A stretch of 64,000 bases of DNA from Pseudomonas sp. DG56-2 (lineage in GTDB: Bacteria > Pseudomonadota > Gammaproteobacteria > Pseudomonadales > Pseudomonadaceae), in assembly GCF_004803755.1 (NCBI RefSeq), contig NZ_CP032311.1, forward strand, positions 2,744,501 to 2,808,500, read 5' to 3'. Of this stretch, positions 9,477 to 17,294 are shown one piece after another; within the stretch, counting starts at the first letter, position 1; the number at the start of each line of letters is the position of its first letter. The notes beneath the pieces are model-generated. The model saw nothing but the letters and a program-made list of their open reading frames with translations, searched no databases and was not told where the DNA came from. Made by a program: the position numbers and the translations under genes.

Positions 9477-9516
9477 AACATAACTCAACTAAATAGTCAT
9501 TTAGTTGAGTTATGTT
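9477..9516. repeat. Perfect 18-base inverted repeat with 4-base loop
   Basis: Left arm AACATAACTCAACTAAAT at 9477-9494, loop AGTC, right arm ATTTAGTTGAGTTATGTT at 9499-9516. The arms are exact reverse complements. It sits between convergent genes ending at 9393 and 9558, so a bidirectional terminator is the simplest reading. However, the stem is AT-rich and no T tract follows on either strand, so a protein-binding site is also possible. Confidence 0.8.
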
Positions 9517-9557
9517 CTAAGCCTAGTACCGAGCAGGGCAGTAGCGTACTTTCAGCC

Positions 9558-10469
9558 TCAGTTATATTCAATGGCAGCTTGGGGAAATTCCTCACGCAAG
9601 GCCTCATTCAACCACTCAATAAACCATTCAGCATCTTCCGAAAGCGGCTGTGGTGGAGTGAGCACTTGATAGGTTTCGAGTACGACTGCTGCCTCGGTAA
9701 TACGCACCAAGGCGCCGTCTGCCAACTCATCCTTGACCAATACTTCGGTTGCTAAGGCAATTCCATGACCGCGCGAGGCTAAATTCAATGCAATATCGTT
9801 GCTCATGTGTGAGGCATTTGAACTGACCTTTAGCGGAAACTGCTGCGCCGCAAACCAGCTGTTCCACCAAGAACCGTCGTCGACGTGAATCAGGTTACAG
9901 CTCGGCAAGTCCTGTACTTGCGGTGATTTGCACGACAACGTTGCCAGGTACGCCGGCGAACAGACCGGGAAAACCTGCGGCTTGATCATGGTCAGAAACA
10001 CTCCGACGTGCTCTCCCGGCAAGCCATAGCCGATGCCCAAGTCTGCCTGGCGAGCGTCTACCGAAGTGAATGATGCATTGGGCTCGATGGCAAGCTTCAG
10101 GCCGGGACGTAAGCGGCGCAATGCATCGATATGCGGAGTCAGCCATCGCGAAGCAAACGCTGGCACACACAGAATACGTAGCCAGCGCTCTTGCTGCCGG
10201 CGTGCGACTCGCGAGCCAGCATCGGCGAGAAGTTTCAACGCTTGGGACGCAGCCTGATGGAACTCAAGCCCGGCTGCAGTGAGAGTGACGCCGCGTGGCG
10301 TGCGCTCGAGCAGTTGCACTCCCAGCCAGTCCTCAAGGTTTTTCACATGCCGGCCAATGGCTGGCTGAGTGACGTGCAGGGCTCGAGACGCGGAGACATA
10401 ACTGCCCAGCCGGGCGGCTGCCTCGAAGGCACGAATCGCATTGAGTGGGGGAAGCCGGTCGCTGGGCAT
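9558..10469 (-). CDS. LysR-family transcriptional regulator (GcvA-like)
   Basis: A 303-residue LysR-type regulator. The winged helix-turn-helix covers about residues 6-65, with PPLNAIRAFEAAARLGSYVS, HVTQPAIGRHVKNLEDWLG and LERTPRGVTLTAAG, the GcvA-like pattern. An effector-binding domain follows (about residues 95-295). It is transcribed away from the serine hydrolase gene starting at 10592, the usual layout for a LysR and its target, so it probably controls that hydrolase. The ATG at 10469 is chosen because the protein then begins just before the conserved LNAIRAFE. Confidence 0.87.
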   Translation of the reverse strand: MPSDRLPPLNAIRAFEAAARLGSYVSASRALHVTQPAIGRHVKNLEDWLGVQLLERTPRGVTLTAAGLEFHQAASQALKLLADAGSRVARRQQERWLRILCVPAFASRWLTPHIDALRRLRPGLKLAIEPNASFTSVDARQADLGIGYGLPGEHVGVFLTMIKPQVFPVCSPAYLATLSCKSPQVQDLPSCNLIHVDDGSWWNSWFAAQQFPLKVSSNASHMSNDIALNLASRGHGIALATEVLVKDELADGALVRITEAAVVLETYQVLTPPQPLSEDAEWFIEWLNEALREEFPQAAIEYN

Positions 10470-10591
10470 GACGATCACTATTGTTAGTTTTTTTAATATC
10501 TAGCCGGACTTTATTGTTCTTTTCCCGTTCCGGCAAGTTGATAAGCTCGAACGTGAATGGCGGAATAACATTGATAGTCGAGGAAGTACTG

Positions 10592-11944
10592 ATGTTACCA
10601 AGAACAATAAAAAGGCAATCCACCCACGCTGTATCGGTATTGGCACTGAGCATCGCTGCATTGGGATTAACACACAGTGGTCTCAGCCTGGCTGACGGAC
10701 AAACCGCACATTGCGGCGTTCCGGGACTGAAAGTTTGCCCACAACCTTTCGACAAAACGCTACCCGACCCGCACAACATGCTGACCTGGGATCAACCCAC
10801 ACGGGTAGTGGGTTTTCGCAACACTTACCGCTTGTACGAAGGCGATGTATTCAGCAATCAAGGCGCCAAACCTTCGCCTTTATCAGCGTCCAACACCCCA
10901 TTACCAGCCATTAGCTACGCAATGGATGGCACTACCTACAACATCAATAACTACATCACTAACCAGAACGTCACCGGGCTATTGATTCTCAAGGATGGAA
11001 AGGTCGCCTACGAGTATTACGGTAAGGGCAATACCGAAAACACCCTGTGGACCTCGCGTTCAGTTGCTAAATCGGTGGTCAGCGTGTTGGTGGGTGTGGC
11101 GATAAAGGAAGGCAAAATCAAGTCGGTAAACGACAAAATCACCCTTTATATCCCTGAACTTAAAGGAACAGCTTGGCAAGATGTGACGTTGCACCAACTG
11201 CTACAGCACACCTCAGGCGTGGTCTGGGATGAAAACTACGCGTCACCTGACTCCGATTTCTCCCATATGACTCAGTGTGAAGCCAAGCCTGCGCCATACG
11301 ATTGCGTATTCAACTTGGTCAAATCAGTGAAACGCAAACCAGGGGTACAGCCGGGCGAAATCTGGTCCTACAACACCGGCGGCGCCTGGCTGGTGGGCCG
11401 TGTACTGGAAAACGCTACAGGCATGACTATCGCCAAATACCTTGAAAGCCGCGTATGGAGCCGTTATGGCATGCAGCAAGATGGCGTCTGGCATGCGTTG
11501 GTCAAGGACAAAGTCGACATGGGTGGCCACGGTTTCAACGCAGCACTGCGTGACTGGGGCCGCTTTGGCCAGTTCGTGCTCAGCGGCGGCCAGTTACCGT
11601 CAGGTGAGAAGATTTTGCCTGCAGACTGGATTGCACGTTCGACGCACTGGACGACTGCCAAGGGTTCGGTAACACCATCAGCGCCCAAGGGTCAGTACGG
11701 ATACCAATGGTGGTACTCCGCACCGACACCTGACGCCAATGCCGAGCCAAAGAAAACCGCCACCAGCGAACAAACGTTTTGGGCATTGGGGATTTATGGC
11801 CAGACCATCGCGATCAATCCAGCGGAGAAATTGGTCATGGTGCAATGGTCGACGTGGAAGCATGCAGAAACACCGAGTTCGCTGTACGACGAGCAGGCGC
11901 TGTTTGTGAACGCTGTGAGTGAAGCGTTGGACTCAAAGCAGTGA
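10592..11944 (+). CDS. Exported serine hydrolase, beta-lactamase/NylB-like family
   Basis: A 450-residue secreted serine hydrolase of the beta-lactamase-related family, which includes class C beta-lactamases, family VIII esterases and 6-aminohexanoate-dimer hydrolase. An N-terminal signal peptide (about 33 residues) ends near GLSLA-DG. The catalytic S-x-x-K appears as SVAK within TSRSVAKSVVS near residue 155. SYNTGG near residue 265 occupies the place of the second motif (Y-x-N). Length and the QTFWALGIYGQ stretch near the C-terminus suit amide or ester hydrolases better than true lactamases. GAGGAAG upstream supports the start at 10592. Probably regulated by the divergent LysR gene; substrate unknown. 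Confidence 0.8.
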   Translation: MLPRTIKRQSTHAVSVLALSIAALGLTHSGLSLADGQTAHCGVPGLKVCPQPFDKTLPDPHNMLTWDQPTRVVGFRNTYRLYEGDVFSNQGAKPSPLSASNTPLPAISYAMDGTTYNINNYITNQNVTGLLILKDGKVAYEYYGKGNTENTLWTSRSVAKSVVSVLVGVAIKEGKIKSVNDKITLYIPELKGTAWQDVTLHQLLQHTSGVVWDENYASPDSDFSHMTQCEAKPAPYDCVFNLVKSVKRKPGVQPGEIWSYNTGGAWLVGRVLENATGMTIAKYLESRVWSRYGMQQDGVWHALVKDKVDMGGHGFNAALRDWGRFGQFVLSGGQLPSGEKILPADWIARSTHWTTAKGSVTPSAPKGQYGYQWWYSAPTPDANAEPKKTATSEQTFWALGIYGQTIAINPAEKLVMVQWSTWKHAETPSSLYDEQALFVNAVSEALDSKQ

Positions 11945-12025
11945 TGAGGTAGGAAGCGGAAAATGGGTGGCGCCAGGATTGAAATCTGTCCTGTCACTGC
12001 CCGCGTGCTGCTATGGGTTGCTACG

Positions 12026-12091
12026 CATAATGTATATTATGTTAAACGAGGTGCTATGTTAGAAATGTTCATGAAGCTCATAAGGCGCTGA
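12026..12091 (+). other. Operator-like palindrome with aborted leader ORF
   Basis: CATAAT-GTAT-ATTATG at 12026-12041 is a perfect dyad. It is followed by a GAGG ribosome-binding sequence and an ATG at 12056 that opens an 11-codon frame ending at 12091. The set resembles the autoregulated promoter and first codons of a lost gene. No downstream frame continues it, so it may be a remnant. Low certainty. Confidence 0.3.
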
Positions 12092-12120
12092 TTCGACAAA
12101 TCCGTGTCTGGTATCCGCTC

Positions 12121-12160
12121 TCTCAACGCACCATGTACTCCGTGTTCATGGCGCGTTATT
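12121..12160. repeat. Dispersed palindromic element, copy A
   Basis: Stem arms AACGCACCATG and CATGGCGCGTT (one mismatch) enclose about eleven bases. The same element, with matching flanks, recurs at 44936-44975. In both places it lies about 30 bases beyond the stop codon of a minus-strand gene, here the FAD oxidoreductase ending at 12192. It may act as a terminator or be a member of an intergenic repeat family. Confidence 0.55.
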
Positions 12161-12191
12161 GAATCAGACGTTTTTGCTCGGCCTGGGCCGA

Positions 12192-13487
12192 TCATACGAA
12201 GCGTTCAAACCGATACGGCGCCGGATCGATGATTGGCTGATTGCCTGAGACGATATCCGCCGCCAGTTGCCCCGCTGCTGGCGAGGTGCCGAAGCCGTGG
12301 CCCGAAAAACCGGTGGCTAATGTCAGCCCTGGGATCTTGGCGACCGGCCCGATCACGGGGATCGAGTCCGGGGTAACGTCGATAGTGCCCGCCCAGGCTT
12401 GCTCGATCTGCGCGTGTTCAAAGATCGGCCAAGCGGCTTTGAGGTTGTTCATCGCATCATTGTTCAGCGACAGATTGGCTTTAGGGTCCTGCACCCTGAC
12501 GCGCTCGAACGGTGAAACGTTCGCCGCCTTCCAGCGCCGTGCCAGGGCAAGGTCCTTGAAGAACGGCTTTCCGAACGAGATCTCCAGATAATCGCGCTGG
12601 GCACGAAACGCCGGCAAGTAACGTGTGCCCAGCAACAAGTGATCCAGGGTCAGGAAAGCATCGAGCTTGCCGCGCTGGGTAATGATGAAGCCACCGTCTT
12701 TGTGCTTGCGGAACGAGAAGTCTGGCGCACCGACGGCGATATCGGTTGGCCCCTCCATCGGCTTGGTGCGCAGCACCGAGCACACCAACGGCAAGGTCGG
12801 TAGCTCAACCCCGTGGTTACCTAAAAAGCGGCGCGACCAGGCACCGCCTGCGAGCAATACTTGGTCACAGCTGATCTCGCCTTTCTCGGTTACCACACCG
12901 CTGACCTTGCCAGCGGCAGTCACCAGCGTGCGCACGGCACACTGTTCAAAAATCAGGGCCCCTTTAGCCATTGCCGCTTTGGCAATTGCACTGGAGGCCA
13001 ATGTTGGCTCGGCACGGCCGTCGGAAGGCGTGTAAATGCCGCCCGCCCAGTTGCCTTTGCCGCCTGGTACCAGGGTTTCGATTTCGCGCTTGCTGAGCAA
13101 GTGCGAGTCAAGCTCCAGCGCACTAACCGACTTCAACCAGCCTTCATGCATGGCCATTTGAGTTTCGTTGCGGCCAACGAACATGATGCCCGCCTGGCGG
13201 TAACCAACATCGGCACCGACCCGCTCCGGCATTTGCGCCCACAAACGATCCGAGGCCTGCGCCAAAGGAATATCTTCGGCGTGGCGGCTGGTTTTACGCA
13301 CCCAGCCTAAGTTGCGCGAAGATTGCTCTCCCGCCAGACGGCCTTTTTCCAGGACAACCACTGGAATGTTGCGCTCAGCCAGTGCTAATGCAGCGGTCAA
13401 ACCAATGATGCCACCGCCGATAATCACAACTGACGTGGACGAAGGAAACTCGCTTGAAGTGTGCACTGAGGCAATAGTAGGTGCCAT
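12192..13487 (-). CDS. FAD-dependent amine/amino-acid oxidoreductase (DadA/DAO family)
   Basis: A 431-residue flavoprotein of the D-amino-acid oxidase superfamily, which oxidises a C-N bond to an imine and hence an aldehyde or keto acid. The FAD-binding loop GGGIIGLTAALALAER lies near residue 22, followed by the acidic VLEKG. The second FAD segment GHGFGTSPAAGQLAADIV is near the C-terminus. The N-terminal SSRNLGWVRKT is typical of FAD oxidases of this group. The next genes upstream on the same strand encode a RidA-like protein and an ornithine-cyclodeaminase-like protein. I recall that Pseudomonas tyramine-oxidase (tyn) loci combine such subunits, so an arylethylamine oxidase is my preferred role; a D-amino-acid dehydrogenase is the alternative. 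Confidence 0.75.
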   Translation of the reverse strand: MAPTIASVHTSSEFPSSTSVVIIGGGIIGLTAALALAERNIPVVVLEKGRLAGEQSSRNLGWVRKTSRHAEDIPLAQASDRLWAQMPERVGADVGYRQAGIMFVGRNETQMAMHEGWLKSVSALELDSHLLSKREIETLVPGGKGNWAGGIYTPSDGRAEPTLASSAIAKAAMAKGALIFEQCAVRTLVTAAGKVSGVVTEKGEISCDQVLLAGGAWSRRFLGNHGVELPTLPLVCSVLRTKPMEGPTDIAVGAPDFSFRKHKDGGFIITQRGKLDAFLTLDHLLLGTRYLPAFRAQRDYLEISFGKPFFKDLALARRWKAANVSPFERVRVQDPKANLSLNNDAMNNLKAAWPIFEHAQIEQAWAGTIDVTPDSIPVIGPVAKIPGLTLATGFSGHGFGTSPAAGQLAADIVSGNQPIIDPAPYRFERFV

Positions 13488-13549
13488 GACAAAGACTCGA
13501 CTAACGCTGTTTAAGACAAGGTATGCGGGAGAGCACTCGTATCCATCTG

Positions 13550-13972
13550 CTATTTCGCTAGATTGATTTCCACTACATTGGCACGTGATGCATTGCGGTA
13601 GGCAGTAACTTCCAACTCGACTTTGTAAACCGTGGAACCCAACGGTGGGCACGTCACGGTGCTGGCCGGGTTGATTCCCTTGAACTTTTCGCCTATCAGG
13701 GTCATGACCGTCGCCACGTCTGCAGGATCTTGAATAAACACACGCGAGCAGATCACGTCGGCGAGGCTGGAATCCACAGCCTTGAGCGCCGCTTCGATGT
13801 TGTTGAACACCTGACGAGTCTGTTCAACCACGTCTTCGGAGATCAGCTTGGTTTCGGGGTGTCGACCTGCGGTGTTAGACACGTAGATCCAGTTATCGAC
13901 TGCGACCAGGCGCGAATAACTGCCCATTTCTTCGTACTTGGAGCCGGTTTTAACCTTGATGATTTCGGTCAT
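13550..13972 (-). CDS. RidA/YjgF-like protein lacking the key arginine
   Basis: A 140-residue Rid-family protein. Classic RidA is a cytoplasmic trimer that hydrolyses reactive imines and enamines left by PLP or flavin enzymes. The fold is clear from DNWIYVSNTAGRHP, VEQTRQVFNNIEAALKAVDSS, and ELEVTAYR near the end. In RidA an arginine follows P-A in the active-site strand (P-A-R-S). Here the equivalent stretch reads NPASTVTCPPLG, so by eye the arginine is missing. That would argue against simple imine deaminase activity and for a subunit or accessory role. It lies between the FAD oxidase and the cyclodeaminase-like gene, all in one direction. Confidence 0.8.
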   Translation of the reverse strand: MTEIIKVKTGSKYEEMGSYSRLVAVDNWIYVSNTAGRHPETKLISEDVVEQTRQVFNNIEAALKAVDSSLADVICSRVFIQDPADVATVMTLIGEKFKGINPASTVTCPPLGSTVYKVELEVTAYRNASRANVVEINLAK

Positions 13973-14004
13973 GCGTCATACCTCTTCAATTCACTAAAAC
14001 TGTA

Positions 14005-15144
14005 TTAGCTAAGTACTGGGGTTTCCCACAAATTCAACTTGACGCCAATACCTTTTGCGATGGCATTGCGGTACACAACTGTGCCCCAGGCAACGTCTTC
14101 AACCGGCATACCGCCTACCGACATAATGATGATTTCTTTATCATTTTTACGGCCTGGCGCTTCGCCGACAATAATCTTACCGATGTCTTCAAGTTCGTCA
14201 GCGGTTAACTTTCCTTCCGCCAACATATCCATGAAGCGCACGCCAATAACAGGCACACAGTTATGCGCAGGTTTTGGCAATTCTTCGAACCAGGCGTGAT
14301 AAAGACCGGTGTTATCGAGCACTTTGCGGATATCCGGTAGTTCCATTCCTTCATCCAGACGGCAACTTGCAGGCATGGCCATGAAGGCACCTGGCTTGAC
14401 CCATTCGCGTTTGACTTCTGGATAAGCCAACGGGTCGCCCGTTGCACCAGAACTGCAGTAAGTGACCAGATCAGAGTCCCGCACTACTTCTTCCAGGGTT
14501 TGCACAACATGGATGTTAACGATTTGTGGGTACGTTTCTTCAACCCACGAAATAAAGTCGTTAAGGCTTTTTTCTCCACGTCCTTTAATCTTGATGGTAT
14601 CAATCAGTGGGCACACGGCAATAAAGGCTGCCAGGGTGGTTTTACCCATGACGCCTGGGCCCAACAGGCCGACTACCTTGGAGTCTTTACGGGCCAAATG
14701 GCGAGCGCCAACCCCCGGAATTGCCCCGGTACGGTAGGCCGAAAGCAAGTTTGCCGACATATGCGCAAGCGGCGCACCGGTGTCCGGATCATTAAGAGTG
14801 AACATCAGAATCGAGCGGGGCAGGCCTTTTTCGCGGTTAGCGATGTTTGAGCCGTACCACTTGACGCCTGCGGTGCAAAAATTACCGCCTAAATAGGCAG
14901 GCATGGCCATCAAACGACGATCAGCGGTCGGTTTTGGCATCTTCGGAAATGGCGAGCTTTCAGGGAAAGTGACCATTGCGCCGTGCGAGTCATTATTAGG
15001 TCCGGCCATACGATAGTCGCCTTCGTATAGCAAACCAAACATCTCTTCCATTGTATCGACACAGCCGGCCATATCGGTTACACCGGCGCGGATCATGTCT
15101 TGCTCAGAAAGGTAGATAAAATCAATATTTGTATTATTAGACAT
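14005..15144 (-). CDS. Ornithine cyclodeaminase/mu-crystallin family protein (TynB-like)
   Basis: A 379-residue NAD(P)-binding protein of the ornithine cyclodeaminase/mu-crystallin family. Seen are the substrate-side lysine region AGVKWYGSN (about residue 90) and the Rossmann loop GLLGPGVMGKTTL (about residue 160). A long C-terminal part follows that ordinary Ocd enzymes (about 310-350) lack. Larger members of this type have been named tyramine oxidase subunit B; I use that only as a lead. It probably heads the operon with the RidA-like and FAD oxidase genes, 32 bp and 62 bp apart. The ATG at 15144 follows GAGAAA. A divergent AraC gene lies 216 bp away and may control it. Confidence 0.75.
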   Translation of the reverse strand: MSNNTNIDFIYLSEQDMIRAGVTDMAGCVDTMEEMFGLLYEGDYRMAGPNNDSHGAMVTFPESSPFPKMPKPTADRRLMAMPAYLGGNFCTAGVKWYGSNIANREKGLPRSILMFTLNDPDTGAPLAHMSANLLSAYRTGAIPGVGARHLARKDSKVVGLLGPGVMGKTTLAAFIAVCPLIDTIKIKGRGEKSLNDFISWVEETYPQIVNIHVVQTLEEVVRDSDLVTYCSSGATGDPLAYPEVKREWVKPGAFMAMPASCRLDEGMELPDIRKVLDNTGLYHAWFEELPKPAHNCVPVIGVRFMDMLAEGKLTADELEDIGKIIVGEAPGRKNDKEIIIMSVGGMPVEDVAWGTVVYRNAIAKGIGVKLNLWETPVLS

Positions 15145-15360
15145 AATTTTTCTCAGACTGAAATGATACAATTCCGAGAAAGCGCACGGACACGCCCTCC
15201 CCTCAGGTTTTCCAACCTGGTTGCTCCTTCAACATAAGGGTTAAGTATACGGAGCCCATTATCTGGGTATTGTATATTTCGGACATGAGCGAACGGCCTG
15301 TCATATTTTTATGGTACGGCCATTGCATAACAATAAGATCGTTTGTGGTAGGTCCACTGT

Positions 15361-16239
15361 ATGAAAAAAGCGCATAGCCAAACAGTTGCTTTAAATACCT
15401 TTGAGCAGCCGTGGTTCGTATTGAATTCCTCTCACTATTCGGCAATAGCGTCCGTTCATCCGGCTATTTCTCATTTCTATTCATTGGATATTGCGCAGTC
15501 GAGCAATCTAATGTTTGCCGTGCCCGATGGCTGCGTGGATATAGTCGTCGATTGCGACAGTACCCGCCCCACTGCCCGCGTGTGTGGCACGCCGTTGGAA
15601 GCCAGGCAGGTGGAACTGCTGGAAAACCATCATTATTTCGGCGTGCGTTTTACCCCAGGGGTCATCCCTGGGTTTATCAATGCGCTGGCGCAAGAACTGA
15701 CAGAACAGGAGTTGAACCTGCTGGACGTGACCCCGCGGGCGCAGGGCTTTTTCGACGAAGTGATAAACACTGAGTTGCTCAGCGAACAAATCGACGCCTT
15801 CAACCGGTTTTTGGTACCCGATGCGTTGTGCAAGACATCCGTATTGACCGCCTCGGTCATTCGCACGGTGTTGCAACACAAGGGTGATATCCGTATTCAG
15901 CAACTGGAAGAATTGAGCGGCTACACCACCCGCACCATTCATCGCCAATTCAGCCAGGACACCGGGATGACGCCCAAAGCGTTCTGCCGAATCATTCGCT
16001 GCCAAGCGGCGCTGAACGCCATCAACAGTGAAGAAGACCTTTCATTTTCGGAACTGGCGATGGAGCTTGGATTTACCGATCAATCGCATTTTTTGCGTGA
16101 TTTCAAAAAGCTGGTCAGTACTACGCCCCATGTCTATCAACAGCGCATCACGCAAGGGGCGTATAACCAACGGATCATGCAGTCCCGTCATTCGTCGCCG
16201 GCAAGATCAGCTCCCACTGGGTTCGATTGCAGCCACTAG
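15361..16239 (+). CDS. AraC-family regulator with N-terminal DUF6597-like domain
   Basis: A 292-residue regulator. The N-terminal two thirds resemble the sensing domain found on many AraC proteins (MFAVPDGCVDIVVD, HHYFGVRFTPGVIPG). The C-terminal double helix-turn-helix begins near residue 185 and shows LEELSGYTTRTIHRQFSQDTG and LAMELGFTDQSHFLRDFKKL. It is divergent from the cyclodeaminase/RidA/FAD oxidase operon and is its most likely activator. The last 15 or so residues (from SSPARSAPTG) are encoded by a REP-like palindrome, so the C-terminal tail is probably not conserved. Confidence 0.85.
   Translation: MKKAHSQTVALNTFEQPWFVLNSSHYSAIASVHPAISHFYSLDIAQSSNLMFAVPDGCVDIVVDCDSTRPTARVCGTPLEARQVELLENHHYFGVRFTPGVIPGFINALAQELTEQELNLLDVTPRAQGFFDEVINTELLSEQIDAFNRFLVPDALCKTSVLTASVIRTVLQHKGDIRIQQLEELSGYTTRTIHRQFSQDTGMTPKAFCRIIRCQAALNAINSEEDLSFSELAMELGFTDQSHFLRDFKKLVSTTPHVYQQRITQGAYNQRIMQSRHSSPARSAPTGFDCSH
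16188..16222 (-). repeat. REP-like element overlapping a coding 3' end
   Basis: Read on the minus strand it begins GTGGGAGCTGATCTTGCCGG, which closely matches the Pseudomonas REP consensus (GTGGGAGC-GGCTTGC). It lies inside the last 50 bases of the AraC gene and supplies that protein's final residues. Confidence 0.6.
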
Positions 16240-16273
16240 AATTCCCCGCAGCGTTTAACATCAGTGGCGAAAA

Positions 16274-17209
16274 TCAATGACGGGGTGTGTCAGATGGGTG
16301 CTCGCCAAACAGCATTTTGTAATACCCGGAAAAATGCCCCAAATGGGTGAAGCCGAAATCACTGGCAATCCTTGCTACGGTCACCTCATTGGCGCAGGTC
16401 ATGCGCAGTCGCCGACGCGCCGCGTTGAGCCTTACCGAGCGCAAGTACTCAACCGGACGCAAGCCGGTCACACTTTGAAAACTGCGTTGTAGCGTGCGCC
16501 GACTGACGTTCAGTCGTTCGCACAACTCCAACACTGAAATAGGCTCATCGTTATAGGCCAAGGCCATTTCCTGACTTTGCTTGACCAGATAGGCGCTAAC
16601 CACATGATTGCCCGCACGCCCTTCTTCGCATTCAACCCGGTGGTCGAGCAAATCGAGCATGCACTCCAGGGTTAGATCTTCCAGCAAGTTTTCCGGCAGC
16701 GCATCGTTTTGCAGTGCAGCGGTGACCACATCCTCAAGTCGCTTACGCACGGTTTGCAGCACTTGCTTGCGCAATTCCAAACGCGAAACCCGCGCCAGAC
16801 GGCGCATTTCACTGTCTGAAAATTCTCTGGCAGCCAGGTTTTCCAGACGAGAGGCTTCCACGGTGATCGCCAACAGGTCCATCCCATCGGCCGCCTGCAC
16901 GAAAAACTCCTGACCACTGTGAAGAAGCGTGACACTTTCGGTTCCCAGGCTTTTGCCCTGAAACACGGCCGGCTCCCCGGAACACATGGCCATCGCCAGG
17001 CACAGTCGGCCCGGCGGCGCCAAGCCGCGCTGGACTACACGCTTATTCAACGACTCCTGAAATATCTGAAAGCGCTCTCCGGTCACGTGCTTGAGCACCG
17101 TTTGCACCGGTCCCGTGCTCAATTGATCGTAGGTTTGTTGCCAACCCACGATCGCACCAGCGTGCAAATGGACATCGTCAAAGCTTTTCATTTGGGCAAA
17201 CATCGCCAT
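16274..17209 (-). CDS. AraC-family regulator (EutR-like)
   Basis: A 311-residue AraC-type regulator. The DNA-binding part starts near residue 215 with ISVLELCERLNVSRRTLQRS, FQSVTGLRPVEYLRSVRLN and IASDFGFTHLGHFSGYYKML, the arrangement seen in EutR-type activators. The N-terminal 200 residues would bind the effector. It is last in a same-strand series of aldehyde dehydrogenase, permease and porin genes, and so probably regulates them in response to their substrate, perhaps an amine. The ATG at 17209 is chosen because AGGTG lies six bases upstream; a GTG three codons earlier is also possible. Confidence 0.83.
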   Translation of the reverse strand: MAMFAQMKSFDDVHLHAGAIVGWQQTYDQLSTGPVQTVLKHVTGERFQIFQESLNKRVVQRGLAPPGRLCLAMAMCSGEPAVFQGKSLGTESVTLLHSGQEFFVQAADGMDLLAITVEASRLENLAAREFSDSEMRRLARVSRLELRKQVLQTVRKRLEDVVTAALQNDALPENLLEDLTLECMLDLLDHRVECEEGRAGNHVVSAYLVKQSQEMALAYNDEPISVLELCERLNVSRRTLQRSFQSVTGLRPVEYLRSVRLNAARRRLRMTCANEVTVARIASDFGFTHLGHFSGYYKMLFGEHPSDTPRH

Positions 17210-17294
17210 CGGTAACACCTGTTATTGACCTGTAACAGAATGTAAGCAAGCTGCAGGCCAACACAGATGACCCAGCGCTGCCGCCCATCTATAT

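Noticed and set aside
10592..11944. A true beta-lactamase conferring resistance.
   Set aside because: SxxK is present but the second motif is SYN, and overall length fits esterase or amide hydrolases of this family.
14005..15144. Simple ornithine cyclodeaminase converting ornithine to proline.
   Set aside because: The protein is longer than such enzymes and its neighbours are an FAD oxidase and a RidA-like protein with no arginine or ornithine genes nearby.
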